The position numbers and the translations under genes are program-made. Below, piece by piece: positions 43,150 through 51,632 of a stretch of 64,000 bases of DNA. Under the pieces are notes generated by a model that had not been told where the DNA came from, did not search any database, and saw only the letters and a program-made list of their open reading frames with translations. Every line of letters starts with the position of its first letter. Within the stretch, counting starts at the first letter, position 1. The stretch is from contig NZ_JAUSXY010000001.1 of assembly GCF_030944625.1 (NCBI RefSeq), forward strand, positions 1,612,001 to 1,676,000, read 5' to 3'. This stretch comes from Arthrobacter sp. SLBN-112 (lineage in GTDB: Bacteria; Actinomycetota; Actinomycetes; Actinomycetales; Micrococcaceae).

Positions 43150-44237
43150 TGCCATTTGGAATCAACGAAACCATGGGCCAGTACAGCGAACTCTTCATGC
43201 TGCTGGCGGCGGGTACCTACACGGTGGCCTTCATCGCCTTCGCCTGGGACCTGGCCAAGAGCAGCAAGGCGCTGCGCGCAGTGGACCTCAAGGCCGCCCA
43301 GGCGGGCGCCGCCGTCAAGGTTCCCGTAGCCGCCGGTGTGGGCGCCGGCTCCGCCGAGGCCCGACTGGACGGGCCCGCGGGCCGGGCGGAACGGCCGTCG
43401 TCGTCAACTGCCAAGGCCAACGCGGCAGGTTCCGGCGGCGTTGTCACGGCCGACGGCGACATGAAGTACGCCGCCGAGCGCCGGGTACCGGCTCGGGTCG
43501 CCGTGGCCCTGACCACCCTTGCCGTCCTCATCCACGGTGCCGGCGTGGTCACCAGGGCCCTGGGCGCCGGGCGGGTGCCTTGGGGCAACATGTACGAATT
43601 CCTGACAACCGGCGCGTTCCTGGTGGCGGCCGTGTTCCTGGTCTCGCTGATCCGCCGCGACCTCCGCTTCCTGGGCACCTTCGTGGTGGGCCTGGTCATC
43701 ATCATGCTGGTGGCGGCGTCGGTGGCTTTCTGGACCCCCGTCGGCCACCTGGTTCCTGCCCTGCAGAGCTACTGGCTGCTCATCCACGTCTCGATCGCAG
43801 TACTTTCCTCTTCCTTGTTCACACTGACTTTCGCGATGTCCGCCCTGCAACTGGTGCAGTCCCACCGGCAGAAAACTGTTGCCGCTGGCGGAACGGACAA
43901 GCTCGGCTTCATGCGCCTGGTGCCCTCGGCGCTGAGCCTGGAAAACCTGTCCTACCGCATTAACGCCATCGCCTTCATCGGCTGGACGTTCACCCTCATG
44001 TTCGGTGCGATCTGGGCCGAAAAGGCCTGGGGCCGGTTCTGGGGATGGGACACCAAAGAAGTGTGGACATTCGTTATCTGGGTCGTCTACGCCGGCTACC
44101 TGCACGCCCGTGCCACCCGCGGCTGGACCGGAACACGGGCAGCGTGGCTTTCGATCGTCGGCTACGTGTGCGTGGTCTTCAACTTCACCATCGTGAACCA
44201 GTTCTTCAACGGGCTCCACTCCTACTCCGGGCTCTGA
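43149..44237 (+). CDS. ccsB: Cytochrome c biogenesis protein CcsB (CcsA/ResC type)
   Basis: A 362-residue haem-handling membrane protein. The tryptophan-rich WWD-like segment is WGRFWGWDTKEVWTFVIW. Conserved histidines occur in LIHGAG, LIHVSIAV and the C-terminal LHSYSGL. About eight membrane helices are present. With ResB it forms the cytochrome c synthetase. It is the last gene of the operon. Confidence 0.92.
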   Translation: MPFGINETMGQYSELFMLLAAGTYTVAFIAFAWDLAKSSKALRAVDLKAAQAGAAVKVPVAAGVGAGSAEARLDGPAGRAERPSSSTAKANAAGSGGVVTADGDMKYAAERRVPARVAVALTTLAVLIHGAGVVTRALGAGRVPWGNMYEFLTTGAFLVAAVFLVSLIRRDLRFLGTFVVGLVIIMLVAASVAFWTPVGHLVPALQSYWLLIHVSIAVLSSSLFTLTFAMSALQLVQSHRQKTVAAGGTDKLGFMRLVPSALSLENLSYRINAIAFIGWTFTLMFGAIWAEKAWGRFWGWDTKEVWTFVIWVVYAGYLHARATRGWTGTRAAWLSIVGYVCVVFNFTIVNQFFNGLHSYSGL

Positions 44238-44364
44238 GCCGGCCGCCAACAAATACCCATTCGATGTAGCAACAGGGCTGTTCCGCGGTCCTTCGGAAAT
44301 GCTACTTTGGTCAGGTTCCCTGTGATGAAGTTTGCAGGCGGATCACCAGCTTTCCGAGGTACCC

Positions 44365-46458
44365 ATGAGCTATGCTCTCGCCGTCGACGTCGGAACCAGT
44401 TACACAGCGGCCGCTGTTGTCCGTTTCGACGAAGGTGCTTCGCCCCTCCCGGAGTGCCTGCCACTGGGGCTCCGGGGAACGTCCGTGCCCTCCGTGGTGT
44501 ACTACCCGGAAGAGGGGCCGGTCCTGGTGGGGGAAGCCGCAGAACGCCGCGGCCTGGACTCACCCCACCGCGTCATCCGGGAATTCAAGCGGCGCGTTGG
44601 CGACGACGTTCCCTTCGCCCTGGGCACCCTGACGGTCCGGCCCGAGGATGTGTTCGCCACCATGGCCCGGTGGGTGGCAAACCGGGCGGCCGAACGCGAG
44701 GGCGCGCTCCCGTCGGCCATCTTCCTGACCCACCCGGCATCCTGGGGGATCCACCGGCTGTCCGCCATCCGCTCCGCCCTGGCCGCCCAGGGCCTGGACG
44801 ACGTGACGCTCCTTCCCGAACCCGAGGCCGCGGCCCTGCACTACGCATCCCAGGTGCGGGTGGAGGAAGGAAGCACCGTCGCCGTGTACGACCTCGGCGG
44901 CGGCACCTTCGACACTGCCGTGCTGAAGAAGTCCGGCGGCAGCCGCTTTGAACTCCTGGGACGCCCCGACGGCATCGAGGACCTGGGCGGCGCCGACTTT
45001 GACGCCGCCGTGTTCCGCTACGTCGCAGAGCACACCGGCAATGCCCTGACGGACCCCGACCTCACCGACCCCGCGGTGATGGGCGCGCTGACCCGGCTTA
45101 GGCGTGAATGCGTCGAGGCCAAGGAAGCGCTCTCTGCGGACAGCGAAGCCACCATCCCGGTGCTCCTGCCCGGCGTCCAGCAGCAGGTCCGGCTGGTGCG
45201 GGCGGAGTTCGAGGCCCTGATCGAAGAACCCGTGCGGGACACGGTGGATGCCTTGGAACAGTCGCTGTCCCGGCTCCGCCTTGAACCGGCAGACCTGTCC
45301 GCGGTCCTGCTGATCGGCGGCTCGTCCCGGATCCCACTGGTGGCACAATTGGTGTCCGAACAACTGGACCGGCCCATCGCGGTGGACGCCGACCCGAAAT
45401 CCTCCATCTGCCTCGGCGCCGCCGTAGCGGCCGTCCTCGCGCATACGGCTGCCGCCATGGCCCTGGCCACCGCGTCCGGGCCTGTTGCCGCGGCAGCCGG
45501 GGTGCCGGCCGCCGTCGTACCTGTTCCTGCCGCACCGGGCGTTCCGGACGTTCCGGGCGCCCCGGTCATGCCCAGCTGGTCGCGCAAATACACCACGACG
45601 GCGGGGGCCGGGGCAGTGACGGGGCCGCTCGGCGGAGCGCGGGGTGCGAGAAGGGGCGCGCACGCCCCGAGACCGACGGTCCGTGTCACGGCGGTGGCCG
45701 CCGCTGCCGCCATCCTGACGATCCTCACGGCCACGGCCGCGCAAAGCCCGGATGGCTTAGGGAACCTGACTGCGATGTTCGTCCCGCAAGCGGGGGCCGA
45801 CACCGGCGGCTCCGGTCCCGCAGGCTCCTCCGGGCCGGCAAGGACGGAAGGGCCAGCCGCCGGGGGAGCCGCCGTTGCCGCGAACCCGCAGCCGCTGGCC
45901 GGCATCGAGGCCAGCGCCAGGAACCCGATTTCGCCGCGGGTCGGCCTGGACATTTCCGCCTCGCCCACCAGCAAACAGCAGGACCTGGGCGGTGCGGCAA
46001 CCGCGGGCACCGGCGCCGCCGATGTTGCCGCCGCCGGCGGTGCGCCGGCAGGAACGGGAACGTCCGGCACCGGTGTGGTGCCCGATTCAGTGACCGTGGC
46101 GCCCGCGCCGCCGGCGGAAACTGCGCCGCCAAGCACTACAGGCACGGGAACCACCACGCCGGCGGAGACCGCAACTCCGTCGGAGACCGCATCGCCCAGT
46201 ACCACCACCGAGCCCACGCCTGTTTCGGGTTCCACGAGCCCCACCGATCCGGCGACCTCTGCGTCCCCCACGCCAACGCCGCTCTCCACCACCGGGGCTT
46301 CGGATCCAGCCACTGATCCCGTCGCGTCCCCGACTTCCGTTGACCTGACGCCCGTACCCGCCACCGCCCCTTCCCCTACGCCAGAGGAAACCAACCCCAC
46401 GCCCACGCCTGCGGACGCTGCCGTGGCAACGGCCCCGACGACGTCGCCGGCGGCCTGA
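44365..46458 (+). CDS. Membrane-anchored Hsp70-like protein
   Basis: A 697-residue protein. Residues 1 to about 365 form an actin/Hsp70 ATPase: AVDVGTSYTAAAVV, VYDLGGGTFDTAVL and AVLLIGGSSRIPLVAQL are the phosphate-1, phosphate-2 and adenosine motifs. There is no DnaK substrate-binding domain. Instead come an Ala/Pro linker, one hydrophobic helix near residues 442-458 (RVTAVAAAAAILTILTATA) and about 230 residues rich in Thr, Pro, Ala and Ser that should lie outside the membrane. The start at 44365 follows a purine-poor region, so it is less certain. A LuxR-type regulator gene begins one base after the stop. Confidence 0.82.
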   Translation: MSYALAVDVGTSYTAAAVVRFDEGASPLPECLPLGLRGTSVPSVVYYPEEGPVLVGEAAERRGLDSPHRVIREFKRRVGDDVPFALGTLTVRPEDVFATMARWVANRAAEREGALPSAIFLTHPASWGIHRLSAIRSALAAQGLDDVTLLPEPEAAALHYASQVRVEEGSTVAVYDLGGGTFDTAVLKKSGGSRFELLGRPDGIEDLGGADFDAAVFRYVAEHTGNALTDPDLTDPAVMGALTRLRRECVEAKEALSADSEATIPVLLPGVQQQVRLVRAEFEALIEEPVRDTVDALEQSLSRLRLEPADLSAVLLIGGSSRIPLVAQLVSEQLDRPIAVDADPKSSICLGAAVAAVLAHTAAAMALATASGPVAAAAGVPAAVVPVPAAPGVPDVPGAPVMPSWSRKYTTTAGAGAVTGPLGGARGARRGAHAPRPTVRVTAVAAAAAILTILTATAAQSPDGLGNLTAMFVPQAGADTGGSGPAGSSGPARTEGPAAGGAAVAANPQPLAGIEASARNPISPRVGLDISASPTSKQQDLGGAATAGTGAADVAAAGGAPAGTGTSGTGVVPDSVTVAPAPPAETAPPSTTGTGTTTPAETATPSETASPSTTTEPTPVSGSTSPTDPATSASPTPTPLSTTGASDPATDPVASPTSVDLTPVPATAPSPTPEETNPTPTPADAAVATAPTTSPAA

Positions 46459-46459
46459 G

Positions 46460-48559
46460 ATGGACGGGCACCTGCAACGTGTGGAGCTGCCCGCATCCCT
46501 GCATGCTGCGCTGGACCACCCGGAGCACCTGCCCCACGCCGCGGAATTGATGACGAAACAGCTGAGGGGAGCCAATGCGGCAGTACGCGAACTGCTCCTG
46601 GCGCTCTCGGTGGGCTTCGCGTTGCCCGGTCCGCTGCCGGCAGACCTCCGCCACAAGGTCGGCAGGGGCGCGGTGGAAGACCTTGACGCCCTGGTGGACC
46701 GCGCGGAGGCTGCGGGACTGCTGATGCCGGACGGAACCGTGGCGGGGCCGGCCCGGCATGCCCTGCTGACCGTCACCCCGACCGCCAAGATCCACGCCCT
46801 CCAGCGGGAACTCGTGGCAGTCTTCGCGTCCGCAGGACAACCGCTCGGAAACCTTGCCCGTGAACTGGCACGGGGCGGCCTTGCAGACCCGCGCGTAGCC
46901 AGGGAACTGGAGCAGGCCGCCGACACCGCGCTGCAGCATGACCCCAGGCTCGCCTCGCAGCTGTACGAGGAGGCACTCCTGGCCGGTGCAGACCCCCTGG
47001 CCACGGCGGCCCGGCGCGCGCAGGCCGCAGCCGGTGACGGGGAACTCGACGCAGCCGCACGGATCATCGATACCCTCCTGGTCAGCACCGACCCTCCGGA
47101 CGTGCGCCGTGGCATGGACGTGGCCGCCTCCGTCTGGGCGCAGCGGGGAATGCTGGCCCGCGCCGCGGACGTCTACAACTGGCTGGGCACTGAACGCGTG
47201 GAGGCATCCGCGCCGCTGGCCGCCGTCGCCCTCCTTGGGGCAGGAGACCTCAAAGGCGCGCAGGCTTTCTTCCCGCCGGAGGCTCCGCAGGGCTCCCCAA
47301 CACTCCTCGCGTCCGCCCTGCTGCAGACCGGCCAGGGAATCCTCGCCTCCCTGGGAGAGAATCCGCAACAGGGAATCGCCGTGCTGATCCATGCCTCGGA
47401 CCTGCTGAACTCGGCGGGCGCAGCGCTTCCGCTGCCGGAAACACCCGGCGCACTGGCCGCCCTGCTGGCCCTGCACAGCGGGGAGCCGCACCTGGCCGAA
47501 ACCGTTTGCCGGGCGGCGGTGGCAGCGGGCCAAGGGGGCAGCGCCGCCCAGCCCAGGCTCCTGTTGCTCCAGGCCTGGGCTGCGATGATGCAGGACAAAC
47601 CCGAGGACGCACGGCTGGCTGCCACGGAGGCCGCCAAAATCAACCATTGGCCGCTTGTCCCGCGCGACGAATTCCTCAGTGCTGCGCTTGATGTGGGGCT
47701 GGCCCGCAGGAACGGTGAGGTTCCGGAGCTCCTCCGGGCATGGGACCGGGCCCGCGAGGCCATGCTGCACACGTCGGTGGACCTCTACAGCCTCCTGCCC
47801 TGGGGCGAACTCCTGATTGCTGCCTCCCGGCTGCGTGAGAGGCGCCGCGTGGCGCATTATGTGGACGAAGCGTGGAAGCTGCTTGGCCGCCTGGGGGAAC
47901 CTTCATTGTGGGCAGTTCCACTGCATTGGGCCGCGGTCCAGGCCGCCCTGCTGAACGAGAGCCCTGCCGATCTTGCCCCGCATGCGACGGCGCTGGCGAA
48001 GGCCGCCACCCACAGCCACCTCGCCGCAATCCTTGCCGCCGCGGGCAAGGCCTGGGTATCGGTGCTGGCCGGGAGGTTCCGTCCCGCCGAAGTGGAGGGT
48101 GCGGCCCGGCTGCTGGGTGCCGTAGGGATGCCGTGGGAGGGGGCACGGCTCGCCGGACACGCGGCCGCGCGGGCAGATGACCGCAGGGACATGATGCGCT
48201 TGCTCTCCTGTGCCCGGGACCTTCACCCGCAGGGCGGACCGGCCGGCGGGGCAACCGGTACGCCGGAGGTACCGGCAGGAACCGGTGCCGAGCATGGCGG
48301 AAAGGCCCAGCCGGACGCCTCGGGGTTGAGCGAGCGGGAGAAAGAAGTGGCCAGGCTGGTGCTGGAGGGCAAGACCTACCGGGAAATAGGGGAGTCCATC
48401 TACATTTCGCCCCGGACGGCGGAGCACCATATCGCCCGGATCCGGCGGCGCCTGGGCGCCGAAAACCGCTCCGACCTGCTGGCACGCCTGCGCCTTGCCC
48501 TCGGCACCGACAATTCCCCACCGGCAAACCCCCAGCGCCTGCACCCGCGGCAGGAGTGA
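46460..48559 (+). CDS. LuxR-family regulator with helical repeat domain, no NTPase motif
   Basis: A 699-residue protein with a LuxR-type HTH at about 621-683 (LSEREKEVARLVLEGKTYRE, SPRTAEHHIARIRRRL). The rest is alpha-helical and Ala/Leu rich, resembling the TPR-like superhelix of MalT/LAL regulators, but I see no Walker A or B motif. It therefore looks like a MalT-type regulator that has lost its STAND ATPase. It sits between the Hsp70-like gene and the IniB/IniA/IniC genes and probably controls them; the mycobacterial iniBAC locus also has a regulator gene nearby. Confidence 0.8.
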   Translation: MDGHLQRVELPASLHAALDHPEHLPHAAELMTKQLRGANAAVRELLLALSVGFALPGPLPADLRHKVGRGAVEDLDALVDRAEAAGLLMPDGTVAGPARHALLTVTPTAKIHALQRELVAVFASAGQPLGNLARELARGGLADPRVARELEQAADTALQHDPRLASQLYEEALLAGADPLATAARRAQAAAGDGELDAAARIIDTLLVSTDPPDVRRGMDVAASVWAQRGMLARAADVYNWLGTERVEASAPLAAVALLGAGDLKGAQAFFPPEAPQGSPTLLASALLQTGQGILASLGENPQQGIAVLIHASDLLNSAGAALPLPETPGALAALLALHSGEPHLAETVCRAAVAAGQGGSAAQPRLLLLQAWAAMMQDKPEDARLAATEAAKINHWPLVPRDEFLSAALDVGLARRNGEVPELLRAWDRAREAMLHTSVDLYSLLPWGELLIAASRLRERRRVAHYVDEAWKLLGRLGEPSLWAVPLHWAAVQAALLNESPADLAPHATALAKAATHSHLAAILAAAGKAWVSVLAGRFRPAEVEGAARLLGAVGMPWEGARLAGHAAARADDRRDMMRLLSCARDLHPQGGPAGGATGTPEVPAGTGAEHGGKAQPDASGLSEREKEVARLVLEGKTYREIGESIYISPRTAEHHIARIRRRLGAENRSDLLARLRLALGTDNSPPANPQRLHPRQE

Positions 48560-48561
48560 AA

Positions 48562-48621
48562 CCCCTAATGCCCCTAGCGCCGGGGGTGTCCGTACCCCGC
48601 AGCCGGGCCCGTCGTTAGGGG
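48562..48621. promoter_or_regulatory. Candidate regulatory region of the iniBAC-like genes
   Basis: CCCCTAA (48562-48568) and TTAGGGG (48615-48621) are inverted arms 46 bases apart, with further CCCCTA and CCTAGG elements nearby. The 165-base gap between the LuxR gene and the IniB-like gene is the most likely place for a regulated promoter. The arms are short, so the assignment is tentative. Confidence 0.4.
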
Positions 48622-48724
48622 AATGAGCCCCGATGCCCCTGCGCGGCCGCGAACCTAGGTTTGAACCAGCCAGGGTACCGCGCCGGCCGATCCGAAACTC
48701 GAAAAAGATGTGAGGACCACGCAG

Positions 48725-49660
48725 ATGCCAACACTCGCGAACGACCTCGTTCAGTTCCTCATGCAACTCTTCGGCGACCGGGAAGCAGTCCAGGAGTTCC
48801 TGGACAACCCGGAGCGGGCGTTGGCGGATCACGGGCTGGGCAACGTGTGCTCGGCCGATGTTGATGCGGCGATGCCTGTTGTCCTCGATTACGCGCCCAT
48901 CACAGTCAACACCCTTTGGTTCGAGCGGAACTACAACACCGGCGGCAACGGCTCAGGGGCCGGTCCCGCGGGCGCGGCAGCCGGGCACGGCGGCTATGGC
49001 CCGGGCAACGGCAGCACTGCCTACGACACTGACGACCACGCTTACGCGGTCCAACAGCTCCACCACGTGGTGAACCACTTCTCCTACACCGCCGGCGCCA
49101 CCATTGTGGACGAGCGGGCCACCATTGCCGGCCAGTCCGCGCAGCAGAACGTCTGGGCCCAAGGGGACGTGGAGCAGTGGTTCGACAACGGCCTGGCAGC
49201 GGCAACAGATGACCACGCAACGGTGGCCGCCGGCCATGCCCCGGCGGGCCTCGGGGACGCCGGAACCGGAGACGCGGGCACCGGGGACGCGGGCATCGCG
49301 GACGCCGGTACACCGGACATCTCCATGGAGGACGATGCCAATGGGCTGTCCCGCTCCTTGACCGCAGACCCCAGCCTGGACACGGATAACGCGTTCGCCG
49401 GGGAACTCGATCATTCCGGCCACGCCCTGGATCGCGGCCTGGTCCCCACTGCCGGGGACCCGTACAGCGATGCCTCCGGCCATGGCTCCCTTCCGGTGGA
49501 CCTGCACATGGACGACCCCTTCGACGACAACGCCGCCGCCAGCTTGGCCGGGGACTCCCAGCTCGATTTTGCCGAGGACGAGCCCGCCCACCCCGATGCG
49601 GACCTGGAGACCCACCACATTATCGACGTTCCGGTGGTTGACGACTCCGCCGGGCTGTAA
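48725..49660 (+). CDS. IniB N-terminal domain-containing protein
   Basis: A 311-residue protein. The first 50 or so residues (ANDLVQFLMQLFGDREAVQE, then FLDNPERALADHGL) match the short N-terminal domain of mycobacterial IniB. The rest is low-complexity and acidic (Asp, Gly, Ala, His rich) with repeats such as GDAGTGDAG, no membrane segment and no catalytic motif, and is probably disordered. The ATG at 48725 has GAGGA seven bases upstream and is preferred to the GTG at 48710. Two dynamin-like GTPase genes follow, the same order as iniB-iniA-iniC. Confidence 0.8.
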   Translation: MPTLANDLVQFLMQLFGDREAVQEFLDNPERALADHGLGNVCSADVDAAMPVVLDYAPITVNTLWFERNYNTGGNGSGAGPAGAAAGHGGYGPGNGSTAYDTDDHAYAVQQLHHVVNHFSYTAGATIVDERATIAGQSAQQNVWAQGDVEQWFDNGLAAATDDHATVAAGHAPAGLGDAGTGDAGTGDAGIADAGTPDISMEDDANGLSRSLTADPSLDTDNAFAGELDHSGHALDRGLVPTAGDPYSDASGHGSLPVDLHMDDPFDDNAAASLAGDSQLDFAEDEPAHPDADLETHHIIDVPVVDDSAGL

Positions 49661-49745
49661 CACGCTGGTGCCGGAAGTTAAACCGGCGGGCAGGAGGCGT
49701 CCACCTCCCGCCCGGGACATTGGGTACTGGAACGAAGGACGCGCT

Positions 49746-51632
49746 GTGGCAGAAGCAGGACCCGCAAGGCCGCCTGATCCCATGACGGCGGGCCAGCTCA
49801 TGAAGCTGGTTGAGCAGGGCCTGCAGCTGGTGGGCGGCGGTGACCGCGGGGACCTGCGAAAGAGGCTGGAGCAGGCCGCGGCGCGGTTGCAGGACCCAAG
49901 CATCAGGGTGATCGTGGTGGGGGAGTTCAAACAGGGCAAGAGCAAGCTCATCAACGCCCTGGTGAACGCCCCCGTGTGCCCGGTGGATGATGACATTGCC
50001 ACCTCCGTTCCCACGGCCGTCCGGTACGGGGAGCCGGCGTCCGCCGCCATCCTGGTGCCTACGGCCGGCACCCCTGACGGCGGGGAAGAGAGCATGGAGC
50101 GCCGTCCGGTGGACCTGGCGGACCTGCCTGCCCTCGTCTCCGAGCAGGGCAACCCGGGAAACAGCAGGAAGCTCACGGCTGCGGAGGTATGCCTGCCCCG
50201 CCGGGTCCTGACCGGGGGCCTCACCATCATCGACTCCCCGGGGGTGGGCGGGATGGGGTCCACCCACACGCTGACCACCCTCACCGCATTGCCCACCGCC
50301 GATGCCATGCTGCTGGTCTCGGATGCGTCCCAGGAATACACCGAACCGGAACTCCGCTTCCTGCGCCAGGCCATGCGGATCACCCCCAGCGTCGCAGCGG
50401 TGCTCTCCAAGACAGACCTCTACCCCGACTGGCGGCGCGTGGAGGAGCTGGACAGGGCACACCTGGACCAGGTGGCACCGGACATTCCGTTGTTCCCCGT
50501 CTCCGCCGACCTCCGCCTGGAGGCCTCACGGCTCCAGGACAACGAGCTCAACGCCGAATCCGGCTTTCCCGGCCTGGTGGCGCACCTGCGCAACGAGATC
50601 GTGGCGAAGGCCCAGCGCCTCCAGCGGCGCTCCGTCAGCCAGGACCTGCTTTCAGTCACCGTGAACCTCCAGCTGTCCCTGCAGTCCGAGCTTGAGGCCC
50701 TGGAGAATCCGGACGGGACCCCGCACATGCTGGAGGCCCTGGAACACGCCAAGACCGAGGCCGATGATCTGCGCAAGCGCTCCGCCCGCTGGCAGCTGAC
50801 CCTCAGCGACGGCATCAACGACCTCATTGCCGACATGGAATACGACCTGCGGGACCGTCTTCGCCGGATCCAGCGCGAAGCCGAGGCCGCGATCGACCAA
50901 GGCGATCCCGGGCCGGTCTGGGCCGAGTTCTCCCAATGGCTCGAAGAATGCGTTGCCGCGGCGGTCTCCGACACCTTCGTCTGGACCAGCGAACGGTCCC
51001 AATGGCTCGCGGCACAGGTGGCCGGGCACTTTGCCGCGGACGAGGTGTCCTTGCCCGTCGTGCACGTCTCGGAATCGGGGGACGCCCTTGATCCGGTGGA
51101 CGAGATGCCCGGGTTGGATCCCGGCCGGGTGAACCCGGTCCAGAAGGTCTTGATCGGCATGCGCGGATCCTACGGCGGCGTCTTGATGTTCGGCCTCCTC
51201 ACGGGGATTTTCGGGATGGCCCTGATCAATCCCCTCTCGGTGGGCGCTGGCCTGCTGCTGGGACGCAAGGCCTACCGGGAGGACAAGGAAGCGCGGCTGA
51301 AGCGCCGCCAGGGCGAAGCCAAAACACTGGTCAGGCGCCAGCTGGATGACGTGACGTTCCAGGTGGGAAAACAACTGAAAGACAGGCTGCGCCTGGTGCA
51401 GCGGACCACCCGGGACCACTTCACCGACATCGCAGACGAATACCACCGTTCGCTCTCGGACTCTGTGGCAGCGGCCCAGAAAGCCGCCAACTCCTACGCC
51501 CAGGAGAGGGAAGGGCGCATCCGGGACATCAGGAGCGAGCTTAAGAGGGTGGAGGCGTTGCACCGGGCTGCCGAAGCTGTGTCTGCCGAGGTCCGCGCCT
51601 CCGGCGTCCGCACCGCCGCGGGGGTGGGATGA
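49746..51632 (+). CDS. iniA: Dynamin-like GTPase, IniA type
   Basis: A 628-residue dynamin-family protein. GTPase motifs: G1 GEFKQGKSK near residue 59, G3 DSPGVGGMG near 162, G4 SKTD near 221. A helical bundle follows, then a hydrophobic membrane-insertion segment at about 478-505 (LMFGLLTGIFGMALINPLSV), then a charged coiled coil to the end. IniA of mycobacteria is a membrane-remodelling GTPase induced by cell-wall inhibitors. The GTG at 49746 has AAGGA upstream; an ATG at 49782 is an alternative. It overlaps the next gene by four bases. Confidence 0.82.
   Translation: MAEAGPARPPDPMTAGQLMKLVEQGLQLVGGGDRGDLRKRLEQAAARLQDPSIRVIVVGEFKQGKSKLINALVNAPVCPVDDDIATSVPTAVRYGEPASAAILVPTAGTPDGGEESMERRPVDLADLPALVSEQGNPGNSRKLTAAEVCLPRRVLTGGLTIIDSPGVGGMGSTHTLTTLTALPTADAMLLVSDASQEYTEPELRFLRQAMRITPSVAAVLSKTDLYPDWRRVEELDRAHLDQVAPDIPLFPVSADLRLEASRLQDNELNAESGFPGLVAHLRNEIVAKAQRLQRRSVSQDLLSVTVNLQLSLQSELEALENPDGTPHMLEALEHAKTEADDLRKRSARWQLTLSDGINDLIADMEYDLRDRLRRIQREAEAAIDQGDPGPVWAEFSQWLEECVAAAVSDTFVWTSERSQWLAAQVAGHFAADEVSLPVVHVSESGDALDPVDEMPGLDPGRVNPVQKVLIGMRGSYGGVLMFGLLTGIFGMALINPLSVGAGLLLGRKAYREDKEARLKRRQGEAKTLVRRQLDDVTFQVGKQLKDRLRLVQRTTRDHFTDIADEYHRSLSDSVAAAQKAANSYAQEREGRIRDIRSELKRVEALHRAAEAVSAEVRASGVRTAAGVG

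Noticed and set aside
48710..48724. GTG start five codons upstream of the IniB-like ATG
   Set aside because: The GAGGA sequence lies between the two and fits the ATG at 48725.
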